Source of the DNA: Bacteroidales bacterium
Lineage (GTDB): Bacteria; Bacteroidota; Bacteroidia; Bacteroidales; P3
NCBI GenBank assembly: GCA_024400565.1
Contig: JAKSMQ010000003.1
Span: forward strand, 1 to 64,000
DNA: 64,000 bases
Direction of reading: 5' to 3'
How positions within the stretch are numbered: position 1 is the stretch's first letter; the number at the start of each line of letters is the position of its first letter. Both the position numbers and the translations under genes were made by a program. This document shows, piece after piece, positions 45,262 through 54,528 of this stretch. The notes below the pieces were generated by a model that did not search any database, had not been told where the DNA came from, and worked only from the letters and a program-made list of their open reading frames with translations.

Positions 45262-45890
45262 TACTTTTCTTCAAAAAAGTTGTGTTATTCTATCTCTCAT
45301 TTTGTTTGAAGAACCTGCTTTGGGAGATTTGATGTCTAAGATGTTTTATAATATTATACATTTTAAAGTAATGGTTGTTGACTCTGAAGGGTGGATACAG
45401 ATATTTTGTTCGGTTTGATAGAGTAGGGGAAATGTGTCTCGCGGATTACTATAATATCAAAATCATGCTTTCCTTGTCCATCAGAGTGAATATTAGATTC
45501 GATTAGCCTCTCTTATTCTATTTTCTTTTGCATGACTAATAATAGTAGTGAAGGTTTCATTGTTCATTATAGTGTATAAGGTCCATTTATCCAGCATATA
45601 GACTCTACTTAGTCTCCTCTTACTCTGAATCAATACTGGAGAGAAGTGGCTCTCAAACGGGTGCAACAAGGAACATAGGAATACTCTAGGTGTATTAATG
45701 GAGGTACACTTGGTTGATGCAAAAGGAACTACTGAGTGTTTTTGTTCAATCTAACAGGTGTTTTTGTGCTGTTATTGACTTGAATAAAGTTTAGATACAT
45801 AAGTATTTCATAACAAAGATAGCTAAATACAGAGGTTCCTCGTAACTTTCTTTCTCGAGACCATTCTATTTGTGTAAGATGGTAAACAAT
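45262..45890. other. Intergenic spacer without recognised features
   Basis: AT-rich sequence between the gcvT promoter and the MerR terminator. No convincing open frame, tandem repeat or RNA gene is seen in about 630 bp. It is a possible relic or a site of a missed small RNA. Confidence 0.6.
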
Positions 45891-45924
45891 AAAAAGTTGT
45901 GCCGATATCAACCTACGGCACAAC
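45891..45924 (-). terminator. Terminator of the merR-type gene
   Basis: A perfect 9-bp stem GTTGTGCCG / CGGCACAAC with an 11-nt loop; on the minus strand it is followed by TTTTTATTG. Confidence 0.85.
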
Positions 45925-45950
45925 CTTTCGGAAAAACAGTATTGGGCGAT

Positions 45951-46781
45951 TTACTTGATCGGAATCTGAATCATGGTTTCCCATTCAGAAACAGAGTGTC
46001 TGTCCCATGGACCATGTAGATAGGAGAATCGAGGATTGTCTGCAATGGATAGATTGTGTTTCTCAAGGTAATTCATTATCTCTGCCATTGATTTGTCGAA
46101 AGTGTCGTAACCACCAAAGTGAGAGTAGCAAAGTGCTCGCTCTACAACAGGAATCTGTTTGAAATGAATCAAATCTGATTCTAGATTGTTGTGGCTGGAA
46201 ACGATCTCGCAATATTCAAGATCAATATTCTCTGGGTTATAATTCTTGTTGTGGTCAATTGTAAAACAATATTCAGTTTCTTTAGGACATTCGCAACCTA
46301 GTCTTACGGACTCTGGATAATATTTATCAACAAGGAATGGACCAAGTTCAGAGTATCCATTCATTTTCTTTCTGAAGTATGCTACAGTACCACCGGGAAG
46401 AGGTTTAATAGTGATGTTGTTCATAGGTAATGAGTTATTTGTCGTAATTCTCATTCTTTCTAATGCTTCAATACGCATTCTGATCAGATTCATATCATTT
46501 CGGGCTTTTGATAGCGCTTGTTGAACCATATCTAGGGTAGGGGACGAGAGTCCGTCTTCTTTTAAATCACGAATCTCTTCGAGAGAGAATCCAAGTCTTT
46601 TAAGTTCCATAATATTATGCAACTCATCCATTTGACTGGCAGCATAATATCTGTACCCAGTCCATGGGTCAGTCTCAAAAGGTTTCAGTAACCCGATTTT
46701 TTCATAATGACGCAATGTCTTCACGGTAACAAAGCATAGTTTTGAGAATTCGCCAATTTTGAATTTGTTTTTGTATTTCAT
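45951..46781 (-). CDS. MerR-family regulator with GyrI-like effector domain
   Basis: A 276-residue regulator of the BmrR/TipA type. The winged-helix N-terminus reads KIGEFSKLCFVTVKTLRHYEKIGLLKP followed by TGYRYYAASQMDEL, then a coiled-coil dimerisation helix (about 75-110). The C-terminal 150 residues form a GyrI-like small-molecule-binding domain (GGTVAYFRKKMNGYSELGPF; HFGGYDTFDKSMAEIMNYL). It likely senses a drug or lipophilic ligand. No efflux pump is adjacent, so targets lie elsewhere or it regulates itself. Confidence 0.88.
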   Translation of the reverse strand: MKYKNKFKIGEFSKLCFVTVKTLRHYEKIGLLKPFETDPWTGYRYYAASQMDELHNIMELKRLGFSLEEIRDLKEDGLSSPTLDMVQQALSKARNDMNLIRMRIEALERMRITTNNSLPMNNITIKPLPGGTVAYFRKKMNGYSELGPFLVDKYYPESVRLGCECPKETEYCFTIDHNKNYNPENIDLEYCEIVSSHNNLESDLIHFKQIPVVERALCYSHFGGYDTFDKSMAEIMNYLEKHNLSIADNPRFSYLHGPWDRHSVSEWETMIQIPIK

Positions 46782-46806
46782 TGTAAAGGCCTTTATTTTC
46801 AGTTTG

Positions 46807-46839
46807 CAAAGATAAGCCCTTCCCTTGGGTACGAGTCAA
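46807..46839 (-). promoter_or_regulatory. Promoter of the merR-type gene with possible MerR operator in the spacer
   Basis: On the minus strand TTG (46839-46837) and TATCTTTG (46814-46807) lie 22 nt apart, longer than normal. The spacer contains CCC-N7-GGG, a weak dyad of the kind MerR proteins bind while untwisting an overlong spacer. Autoregulation is inferred. Confidence 0.4.
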
Positions 46840-46992
46840 ATGATTATGCTGATTATTTTTTAATATCTTCCCTATTGTACAGATTAATAGGTGTTTATTT
46901 GAACTGATATTGGATGTTTTTATCTTATATTTTATATTTGTTTTATTGTTGGGGTAGTTTCAAAAATTAAAAATAGTCCAACATATAAAAGA

Positions 46993-47019
46993 AAAGACCG
47001 CATAATCTTTGCGGCCTTT
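46993..47019 (-). terminator. Terminator of the coiled-coil protein gene
   Basis: AAAGGCCGC pairs with GCGGTCTTT (one G-T pair) on the minus strand and is followed by TCTTTTATA. Confidence 0.75.
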
Positions 47020-47042
47020 ATTATATATTGAACAACTATATG

Positions 47043-49289
47043 TTATTGTAAAAGTTCATCAGGATAGTCGTTGTTCTTGTTTTTCTTTGCTGCTTTAGCC
47101 TGTTTCTTTGCAACCTTCTCTGCTGCTTTAGCTTGCTCTTTTGCATTCTTTTCTGCTTCCTTAGCTAGTTTCTCGGCTGCAGCCGATTTCTCCTGTTCTG
47201 CTTTTTGAGCATCTTTGGCAGCTTTTTCTGCCTCTTTGGCCTGTTCCTTAGCTATTTTCTCGGCTTCTTTGGCTACTTTAGCTGCCTCTTTGGCTTTCTC
47301 GGCAGCAGCTTTTTCCTTAGCAGCCTTATCTTTTAATGCCTGTTCGTTTGCTTTTGCCTGTTCTTTAGAAGCCTTATCTTCTGCTTTTGCTTTTTCTTTA
47401 GCTAACTTTTCATCAGCTTTAGCCTTCTCTTGAGCGGCTTTATTTGCAGCAGCTTTTTCTTTAGCAGCTTTCTCGTCAGCTTTTGCTTTTTCTTTAGCAG
47501 CTTTTTCTGCTTCTTTAGCTTTCTTTTCTGCTTCCTTTGCTACTTTCTCAGCTGCAGCGGTTTTTTCCTGTTCAGCTTTTTTTGCTTCTTTAGCAGCCTT
47601 TTCGGCCTCTTTGGCTTTTTCATCAGCTGCTTTTTTCTTGGCAGCCTTTTCTTTTAAGGCCTGTTCGTTTGCTTTCGCTTGTTCTTTAGAAGCCTTTTCT
47701 TCTGCTTTGGCTTTTTCTTTGGCTAATTTTTCGTTAGCTTTAGCCTTCTCTTGAGCGGCTTTATTTGCTGCAGCCTTTTCCTTGGCCGCTTTCTCGTCGG
47801 CTTTAGCTTTTTCTTTTGCTAATGTCTCAGCCTCCTTAGCTTCTTTGGCTGCCTTTTCAGCCTCTTGAGCTTTTTGTTTGGCGGCTTTCTCTGCCTCTTT
47901 AGCGGTCTTAGCTGCTTTTTCTGCAGCCTTGGCTTTTTCCTTGGCCGACTTTTCTTTTAATTCTTTCTCTTTTGCGGCTTTTTCTTTCTCAGCAGCAGTC
48001 TTTTCTTGGTTAACTTTCTCCTTGGCTGCTTTTTCTTTGCTTGGGTTTACTTGTTCTTGTGGTTTCTTCTGGCTTTTCTCGTTCTGTTGAGTCTTATTGT
48101 TCTTTTCAGTTTCTTTCTTTACTTCTTTCTTGGTCTCTTTTGAAGGCTCCTTTTTTGCTTCTTTCTTAACAGTACCAGCTTCTTTCTCAGATTTCTTTAC
48201 TTTAGTCTCTGCTTTGGGAACTTCAGCCTTCTCTTTCTTGGAGGTCTTTCCTTCTTTTGCTTCCTTTACTTTCTTTTCTGCTTTCTTTTCTTCTTTTGCT
48301 TTTGCTTTTTCTGCTTCTTCTGCTGCCTTAACTGCAGCTTTTTCTTCTGCCTGTTGCTGGCGCATCTGGGCTTCTGCTACTGAAACAGCATCGCCACCAC
48401 GATGGTAGGTAAGAGTACGGAGAATGGCTTTTTCAAACTTGGTGTCCTTGAATTCAAGACGCATTGTCCAATTGTTGCTTTCGTCATATTTGTACTCATA
48501 TTCGTAAATGGTAGTGCTATAAGGAGTCTGGTAGGTTACTTTAACAGGATCGCCCTCGGTATTGTTCTCGTAGGTATAGGTGTCGTTGTAAGATCCACCC
48601 TTTATAGTCATCTTCTTAAGGTTGTCTCTATTGTCGTATACAAACTTTGTAACAACTCGCTGAGGATGCTTTGTGTCAAAACAATAATCAAGAAATTCTA
48701 CTTCTTCAATCTGATTGCGATGGTTGTAGGAATAGTTATATGTCTTGGCAGGCATTGAGTCAACATAGAAGTAACGTGTTGAAAGCGGTTTTCCGTTGTC
48801 AGCCCATTCTATACGGCATTTCATATCAAAAGCATAACTGGATGTTTTCTTTGCACGTCCGATATCACTCGAAGTATAGGTATTACTCTCTGCATAAACA
48901 TCGATATCGTTACCATTGCGTATCAACTTATAGCCTTCGCCGATGAGTGATGCTATACGACCATTGTTATAAGTGCATGTGGTAGTACGGATGTTGGCAC
49001 CACGAAGAGTATAAGTGTGTGAAAGCATAGCGCCGTTAAGGTCAAAAGTGTAGATGTTTCCACTCTCTTCCATAAGACAATTACGCAAATCGTCGCGGAA
49101 CCATTTACGTTGAGGCCAGTCTTCACGGAAATATTCTTTGCGTACCAAGACGTCTTCGTCTACAGAGGCTACGCGATAGCGTAAACCCTGGCTTTGAGCA
49201 TCCTGACGTAAATTTACAATATCCTGAGCAAAGGTTGCTGAGGTGATGCAAAGTGCTAAAAGTAAAACAGATAGTATGCGTTTCATCAT
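47043..49289 (-). CDS. Exported YD-repeat-like protein with a TolA-like Ala/Lys/Glu coiled coil
   Basis: A 748-residue protein. A signal peptide (to about ATFA-Q) is followed by about 280 residues with repeated Tyr/Asp/Asn-rich strands of YD/RHS character (CTYNNGRIASL, YSYNHRNQIEEVEF, FVYDNRDNLKKMTI, YKYDESNNWTMRLEF). From about residue 310 to 735 the composition is almost only Ala, Lys and Glu, a long helical rod like TolA domain II. A block of 107 residues is duplicated inside the rod (offset 321 bp, for example 47431 and 47752). The tail KKNKNNDYPDELLQ is basic then acidic. It may span the periplasm; function unknown. Confidence 0.72.
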   Translation of the reverse strand: MMKRILSVLLLALCITSATFAQDIVNLRQDAQSQGLRYRVASVDEDVLVRKEYFREDWPQRKWFRDDLRNCLMEESGNIYTFDLNGAMLSHTYTLRGANIRTTTCTYNNGRIASLIGEGYKLIRNGNDIDVYAESNTYTSSDIGRAKKTSSYAFDMKCRIEWADNGKPLSTRYFYVDSMPAKTYNYSYNHRNQIEEVEFLDYCFDTKHPQRVVTKFVYDNRDNLKKMTIKGGSYNDTYTYENNTEGDPVKVTYQTPYSTTIYEYEYKYDESNNWTMRLEFKDTKFEKAILRTLTYHRGGDAVSVAEAQMRQQQAEEKAAVKAAEEAEKAKAKEEKKAEKKVKEAKEGKTSKKEKAEVPKAETKVKKSEKEAGTVKKEAKKEPSKETKKEVKKETEKNNKTQQNEKSQKKPQEQVNPSKEKAAKEKVNQEKTAAEKEKAAKEKELKEKSAKEKAKAAEKAAKTAKEAEKAAKQKAQEAEKAAKEAKEAETLAKEKAKADEKAAKEKAAANKAAQEKAKANEKLAKEKAKAEEKASKEQAKANEQALKEKAAKKKAADEKAKEAEKAAKEAKKAEQEKTAAAEKVAKEAEKKAKEAEKAAKEKAKADEKAAKEKAAANKAAQEKAKADEKLAKEKAKAEDKASKEQAKANEQALKDKAAKEKAAAEKAKEAAKVAKEAEKIAKEQAKEAEKAAKDAQKAEQEKSAAAEKLAKEAEKNAKEQAKAAEKVAKKQAKAAKKNKNNDYPDELLQ
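47180..47820 (-). repeat. 321-bp internal duplication in the coiled-coil gene
   Basis: Two tandem blocks of about 321 bp encode near-identical runs such as AKADEKAAKEKAAANKAAQE. The boundaries are approximate because the whole rod is low-complexity. The duplication is in frame. Confidence 0.75.
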
Positions 49290-49440
49290 ATGTGAAAAAT
49301 ACGTTATTAAAATGCAAAAATACTAATAATATTTAATATAACAAAAATATTCTTTCTTACAACCCTAAGATAACTCATTTAAAGACTTATGAAGATTCTT
49401 TTGAGAGGACTCTTACGCCAATCCTGCTGGATTGATAATT

Positions 49441-49476
49441 ATCCCCGTGACCATTAAAATTTCTAGTCACGGGGAT
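49441..49476 (-). terminator. Hairpin after the agmatine deiminase gene
   Basis: A perfect 11-bp stem ATCCCCGTGAC / GTCACGGGGAT, 25 bp past the agmatine deiminase stop. The T-rich tail is poor, so it may act mainly as a stabilising hairpin. Confidence 0.65.
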
Positions 49477-49500
49477 GAATATTATTGAATATCAAAATTC

Positions 49501-50532
49501 TTATTCTGGCATCTGCTGACTGAGGCAATGGAATGATCCGAGACCCCAGATTATATCTGTGCTGTCAATACCAACTATCTGTCTGTCAGAGAAAACCTCC
49601 TCGAGAATATAAGCGGCTTTGGTATCGTTTTTGCATTTATATGTGGGGAATATCACAAGACCATTGGCAATATAGAAATTTGCATAGGATGCAGGTAATC
49701 TCTGGTCCTCATAGATGACTGGATCGGGCATCGGAAGCTCAACAATATTAGGCTGCTTTCCATTTGCTAATCTGCATGATTTAAGGATGTTGAGATTCTC
49801 TTGGAGAGGAGCATAGTTCTCGTCATTCTTGTTCTCTTCAACAGCTGTGATAATTGTGTCTTCGTTTACAAAACGGGAAAGGTCATCAACATGGCCGTCT
49901 GTATCATCGCCATCAATACCATCGCCTAACCAGATAACATTGTCAACGCCATAGTAATTGCGCAGATAATCTTCTATCTGATCTTGGTTGAGATGCGGGT
50001 TACGGTTTTCGTTCAGGAGGCAGGCTTTTGTAGTGAGAAGGTCTCCGTAGCCATTAACGTCAATAGATCCTCCTTCCATAATGATGTCGGGATGAAAAGA
50101 TTCCATTCCAAAATGGTCTGCAATTCGTTGGGGAATCTGGTTGTCGAGGTCGTAGGGATATTTTCCGCCCCAGGCATTGTATTGCCAGTCTACCAGAGCT
50201 CTTCGTCCATGCTCTTTTCGGTTGAGTAGGAACGCAGGACCATGGTCGCGGCACCAGGCATCATTTGTAGGAAACTGGTGAAACTCAAGATTCACCATAA
50301 ATGCCCCGGCGCTCTTGAGAGCGGCCTTTACAAGAAATTCCATTGTGTCGTCGAGTACATTTATGTGTACCGTTTCAACCTCAGTAAGTGTCTTGATAAA
50401 AAGGTTGTAGGAAGGGACTATGGTTTCAATTTTTCCAGGCCAGGAGTTCTGGTTGTGAGGGTAAGAAAGCCATGTTGCCTCGTGACGTTCCCACTCGGCG
50501 GGCATGTAGAAACCTTGTTCTTTAGGAGTCAT
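49501..50532 (-). CDS. aguA: Agmatine deiminase
   Basis: A 343-residue member of the peptidylarginine deiminase/agmatine deiminase family, converting agmatine to N-carbamoylputrescine and ammonia. Catalytic residues are visible: the Glu/Asp set near MEGGSIDVNGYGDLLTT, His in DGDDTDGHVDDLSRFV, and the nucleophile Cys in LGSFHCLSQQMPE at the very C-terminus. It lies 36 bp after the N-carbamoylputrescine amidase gene, giving the last two steps of the agmatine route to putrescine. Arginine decarboxylase is not in the window. Confidence 0.93.
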   Translation of the reverse strand: MTPKEQGFYMPAEWERHEATWLSYPHNQNSWPGKIETIVPSYNLFIKTLTEVETVHINVLDDTMEFLVKAALKSAGAFMVNLEFHQFPTNDAWCRDHGPAFLLNRKEHGRRALVDWQYNAWGGKYPYDLDNQIPQRIADHFGMESFHPDIIMEGGSIDVNGYGDLLTTKACLLNENRNPHLNQDQIEDYLRNYYGVDNVIWLGDGIDGDDTDGHVDDLSRFVNEDTIITAVEENKNDENYAPLQENLNILKSCRLANGKQPNIVELPMPDPVIYEDQRLPASYANFYIANGLVIFPTYKCKNDTKAAYILEEVFSDRQIVGIDSTDIIWGLGSFHCLSQQMPE

Positions 50533-50568
50533 ATAGTTAAATGATAGTGAGTAATAGTCAATATTGAT

Positions 50569-51474
50569 TTATTCGTCCTCGTCGAGGAATCGTTTTGTAA
50601 TAGGCTGGTAACTATCTATACGTCGATCGCGCAGATAGGGCCAATGGCGGCGATATTTATCGCTGTCTGCAAGGTCCAACTCGTGTACATGAATGCATTC
50701 GTCGTAGTGAGGAGCCTGATACAATAATCTGCCGAAAGCATTAGTCATAAAGCTTCCGCCCCAGAACTGCATGTCACCTTCGCGTCCGGTTCTGTTTACG
50801 CTGACAACAGGTACTCCGTTGGCAACTGCATGGCTGCGCTGGATAATCTGCCAGGCCTGGTATTGTTCGCGGTTGGTGTCCTCGTCCTGGTCAACTGCCC
50901 AACCAATAGCCGTCGGGTAGAAGAGTATTTCTGCTCCGCGGAGAGCTGTAATACGGCTGGCTTCAGGATACCACTGGTCCCAGCATATCAGAATACCGAT
51001 ACGGGCAAACTTAGTGTTGAATACTTTGTATCCCATATCTCCTGGAGTAAAATAGAATTTCTCGTAATATCCGGGGTCATCGGGAATATGCATTTTGCGA
51101 TATTTTCCGAGATAGGAGCCGTCTGCGTCAATAACGGCCGTCGTATTGTGGTAGAGTCCTTCGGCGCGTTTTTCAAACATGGAGCATACGATAACCACGC
51201 CCAGCTCTTTGGCCAGATTCATGAAATGCTGAGTGGTCGGACCATCAGGAATGGCTTCTGCAAATGCGAAATTGTGGTAGTCTTCTACGTCGCAGAAATA
51301 ATGGGCTGCGAATAGTTCTTGCAAGCAGATAATCTGGGCTCCTTCAGCGGCCAGCTCTCGTACGCGCTGGGTGTAGAGTTCAATGTTCAACTGCTTCTCC
51401 TTCAATGGATCGGAATCGGTAAGGACGGCTACTTGGGCAAGTCCTACTTTTACTTTTCGGGTGTTGGGATTCAT
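50569..51474 (-). CDS. aguB: N-carbamoylputrescine amidase
   Basis: A 301-residue carbon-nitrogen hydrolase with the nitrilase triad: Glu in CLQELFAAHYF, Lys in YRKMHIPDDPGYYEKFYF, and Cys in GILICWDQWYPEASR. The PGDMGYKVF and GWAVDQDEDTNREQYQAWQ segments are specific to the CPA group. It hydrolyses N-carbamoylputrescine to putrescine, CO2 and ammonia. It starts 3 bp after the SUMF1-like gene ends and is 36 bp before agmatine deiminase. Confidence 0.93.
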   Translation of the reverse strand: MNPNTRKVKVGLAQVAVLTDSDPLKEKQLNIELYTQRVRELAAEGAQIICLQELFAAHYFCDVEDYHNFAFAEAIPDGPTTQHFMNLAKELGVVIVCSMFEKRAEGLYHNTTAVIDADGSYLGKYRKMHIPDDPGYYEKFYFTPGDMGYKVFNTKFARIGILICWDQWYPEASRITALRGAEILFYPTAIGWAVDQDEDTNREQYQAWQIIQRSHAVANGVPVVSVNRTGREGDMQFWGGSFMTNAFGRLLYQAPHYDECIHVHELDLADSDKYRRHWPYLRDRRIDSYQPITKRFLDEDE

Positions 51475-51477
51475 ATC

Positions 51478-52254
51478 TTAGGGGTTACTTGAGTCATAAA
51501 AATGTTGTTTACGTGGAAATATTAAGCGAAATCCACTCGGCGTATTATCATCGCCATTGATAACCGACGGATTAATAAGCTCTTTGGCATTCTGTTGTAT
51601 GTCGGATCTGATTATCCTATGTTCGCGGTTAATGGTGTCTGAGATAACCATTTCGCTTGCATTACCGGTCATGTCATAAAGCCCTAGTTCGTTAGGAATG
51701 CGCTGTCCGACATTATGCAATTGGGCTCCGCTGTTGTCTGAGTACCAGGCAATATGATTCGGATTGTTGCCTCCTGCATACAGGTACCCTTCTGAATAGT
51801 GGCCTCCTTTGGCTGCAAAGAACCATTCTTCGAGGGTTGGAAGACGAAATCCCACGTGGTAGATACTGTCAAGCTTTTGTATAAAGCGTTCTATTTCCGA
51901 AGCCGTACAGATGGCGGGAAGACTGTTTCCTATTTGAGACCATGCACAACCGGGTTTACCCATCAGCGACAGGTATTGCTCTTGAGTAATCTCCTTTGTG
52001 GTCATCCAGAAGCCGTCAAAAATAATATAATAGCCCTGATTCAGACAGTCGGACGTATCTGTGGCTACATACACGTATTCAATCGGAAAAGCGCAATCTT
52101 TGTCCTGTGGCAGGCACATACCGTCAATCATGTCTGTAGGCAGATTCCATCCCCATTTTGTTGAGTCAGCCTTTTCTATACCAAACCACCTGTTGCTTTG
52201 GGCAGAAGTCTCAAAGCAAAGGAATAGGCATGATATGAAAAGGAGTAGTCTCAT
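51478..52254 (-). CDS. Exported SUMF1/formylglycine-generating-enzyme-fold protein
   Basis: A 258-residue exported protein (signal peptide to about ETSA-Q, residue 18) with the FGE-sulfatase fold: FDGFWMTTKEITQEQYLSLMG, VGFRLPTLEEWFFAAKGG, ELGLYDMTGNASEM and SGFRLIFPR. It lacks the paired active-site cysteines of true formylglycine-generating enzymes as far as can be seen, so it is more likely a structural or binding member. The ATG at 52254 is chosen: the longer frame would run into sppA and bury the signal peptide. It lies 20 bp after sppA in the operon. Confidence 0.8.
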   Translation of the reverse strand: MRLLLFISCLFLCFETSAQSNRWFGIEKADSTKWGWNLPTDMIDGMCLPQDKDCAFPIEYVYVATDTSDCLNQGYYIIFDGFWMTTKEITQEQYLSLMGKPGCAWSQIGNSLPAICTASEIERFIQKLDSIYHVGFRLPTLEEWFFAAKGGHYSEGYLYAGGNNPNHIAWYSDNSGAQLHNVGQRIPNELGLYDMTGNASEMVISDTINREHRIIRSDIQQNAKELINPSVINGDDNTPSGFRLIFPRKQHFYDSSNP

Positions 52255-52274
52255 CGGGTTGCGGGATTGTCTGG

Positions 52275-54164
52275 TTACTGGGCAATAATGTAATAGGGAA
52301 TTCTGGCCTGAAGGGTGGGTTCTGCGGTAAGAGATTCCATATCGCTCAAAAACTGTTCTTCGAAGGTTGCGAAATGATGGCTCTTGTTCTTCATGGCCTG
52401 TTTTGCCCAAAGGATGGCGCTGAAACGCTGGCGGAGGCTGAAGTTATACTCGTCATACTCTTTGTTGGAGTTTCCGGAGAGTTGCATAAGTTGGGTCATC
52501 AGATCCTTCTTTGCGGGGAATCTGACGGCGTAATAGTTCTCTACGCCGGCAAGGGATGCGGCTGTCTCTATGGCATCGTAGATACCGCCAATCTTGTCGA
52601 CCAGACCCAACTTCTGGGCGTCAGTACCGGTCCATACACGACCTTTGGCGATATTGTCAACATATTCGTATTTCAATTTACGTCCATCGGCTACGGTACT
52701 AACAAAGGTTACGTAAAAGTCCTCAACGTTACGTTGCATCATATTGCGGGCAGCTGGAGAGAGTGGCGCGGTAAGAGATAAACCGGTGGAATTCTTGTTG
52801 GTTGAAGCGGTATCAAAGGTGATGCCCAGTTTGTTCTTGAGCATGCCTCCTATTTCAGGAATGGTTCCGAATACTCCGATAGAGCCCGTGATGGTGGTGG
52901 GCTGGGCTACAATACAGTCGGCAAGACAGGACATCTCGTAGCCGGCGGAGGCGGCATAGTCACTCATGCTGACCACAACAGGCTTGTGGGTTTTGGCACG
53001 TCGTACGGCATCGGTAATGCTCTGGCTGGTAGTAGCTGCTCCTCCGGGAGAGTTGACGCGAAGCACAATAGCGCATACATTGTCGTCAACAGCGGCTTCG
53101 TCGAGCGCTTTGACGAGGGGCTTGGTATAGATCCCCGATCCGAAACCGGGATTTTCGCCGGCCTGAACATTTCCATAGGCATAAATAACGGCAACTTTCT
53201 TTCCTCCGTGCTTCTCGGCGGGAGCAGCCTGAGCATATTTCTCTGCAGAGATGGTATGCTTGCGTTCAAGGCTGTTTTTGGTATATTGAAGCACGTCGTG
53301 CTCAAAGAGCAGAGAGTCTACCATCGCATTCTTATAGGCATCTTTGCCTAAGGATGCAATCAGATTGTCAGCATAATAGTTGATGGTGTCGAGGGGAAGG
53401 TGGCGGGCTTCTGCTATCTGACTGCTGACGTGTTTCCATATAGAGTTGATGTATACGTGGATCTGTTCGCGGTTGGCCTCACTCATGTGGTTCATCGTAT
53501 AAGTCTCTCCGGCACTCTTGTATGCGCAGCTTGCGGGACGGATAAGGTCGACCTTGACACCCAATTTGTCAAAGAGGTCTTTGTAATACATTACCTGCGA
53601 ACCGATTCCCCTGAAGTCAATCATTCCGTCGGGGTGGAGGAAGATATGCTGCGAAGCAGTTGCCAGATAATATTCGGGCTGGGAGTAGGTCTCGCCATAG
53701 AAAACCACATCTTTCTTTTCGGCAAAGTCCTTGATTGCGTTGCGCAACTCTTCGGTCAGTCCCCAGTTGAGACCCGAGGTGCCGCCTACAGTTACATAAA
53801 GACCTTTTATTCTTGAATCCTCTTTTGCGTCGCGGATACTCTTGAGGATAACATCTGCTCCGTTGGTCTCGTTGTTTGAGAAAAGATTCTCTAAAGCAGA
53901 GGGGGCGGCTTCCTGAACGGGTTTGCGAAGATCGATATGTACGTACGAGCCGTCCTTTACAGTAATGCTCTGGTCGTTGCCGATAGAGCTCAGCAAGACA
54001 ACAGTCATGATAATGGATATAACGAAACTGATTGCGGAGAGTATGAGTCCGGCAATCAATACGCCGACAGCACTTGCCAGCATGGTAAGCCCAAAACCGA
54101 GAGGTTTACGTTCCTTCTTGGGTTGGGAATTGGGGTAGGGGTTAGCGTAATTCTGGTTTTCCAT
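52275..54164 (-). CDS. sppA: Signal peptide peptidase SppA, 67K type
   Basis: A 629-residue membrane-bound serine protease with two ClpP-like halves. One N-terminal membrane helix lies at about residues 24-58. Catalytic Lys is in the first half ([16 protein letters not shown]) and catalytic Ser in the second ([16 protein letters not shown]), followed by [10 protein letters not shown]. It degrades cleaved signal peptides in the membrane. It is the first gene of sppA-SUMF1-aguB-aguA. The region upstream is the divergent 11-mer-repeat spacer. Confidence 0.93.
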   Translation of the reverse strand: MENQNYANPYPNSQPKKERKPLGFGLTMLASAVGVLIAGLILSAISFVISIIMTVVLLSSIGNDQSITVKDGSYVHIDLRKPVQEAAPSALENLFSNNETNGADVILKSIRDAKEDSRIKGLYVTVGGTSGLNWGLTEELRNAIKDFAEKKDVVFYGETYSQPEYYLATASQHIFLHPDGMIDFRGIGSQVMYYKDLFDKLGVKVDLIRPASCAYKSAGETYTMNHMSEANREQIHVYINSIWKHVSSQIAEARHLPLDTINYYADNLIASLGKDAYKNAMVDSLLFEHDVLQYTKNSLERKHTISAEKYAQAAPAEKHGGKKVAVIYAYGNVQAGENPGFGSGIYTKPLVKALDEAAVDDNVCAIVLRVNSPGGAATTSQSITDAVRRAKTHKPVVVSMSDYAASAGYEMSCLADCIVAQPTTITGSIGVFGTIPEIGGMLKNKLGITFDTASTNKNSTGLSLTAPLSPAARNMMQRNVEDFYVTFVSTVADGRKLKYEYVDNIAKGRVWTGTDAQKLGLVDKIGGIYDAIETAASLAGVENYYAVRFPAKKDLMTQLMQLSGNSNKEYDEYNFSLRQRFSAILWAKQAMKNKSHHFATFEEQFLSDMESLTAEPTLQARIPYYIIAQ

Positions 54165-54288
54165 TCTTTTTCAAATTTAATATTAATAACGCAGCACTAA
54201 ATATATTATTGTACGTATGCGCTTTTTTTTATTAATATTGTCAATTTGACCTCTTTTGAAAGCGTCTATCCTTTACGTTGTGTCTGCA

Positions 54289-54389
54289 TAGCGTCCATAT
54301 AGCGTCCACGAAAAATGCGATTTGCCGACCTAGAGTGGGGGCTAAGTGGACGCTAAGTGGACGCTATATGGACGCTACAAGGACGCTAG
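54289..54389. repeat. Second locus of the GCGTCCAC 11-mer family, inverted halves
   Basis: Two forward units (54291-54312) and five inverted units in 11-bp phase (54335-54389). Positions 54289-54309 and 54357-54377 form a perfect 21-bp inverted repeat. It lies between divergent sppA and the S41 protease gene. The rest of the 364-bp spacer shows no other gene or convincing promoter. Confidence 0.93.
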
Positions 54390-54528
54390 GGCGAGAGAAA
54401 GTCATTTTTAGTGGGGAGAAAAGTGGCTCGATAGAGTAGTCAAAAACTCGAAGAAGAAATAGAATTTTTCTGCTGCACAATAATTTTTTCATAGTCTCGT
54501 TTTTAATCAAGTAAAATTATTATCGATA

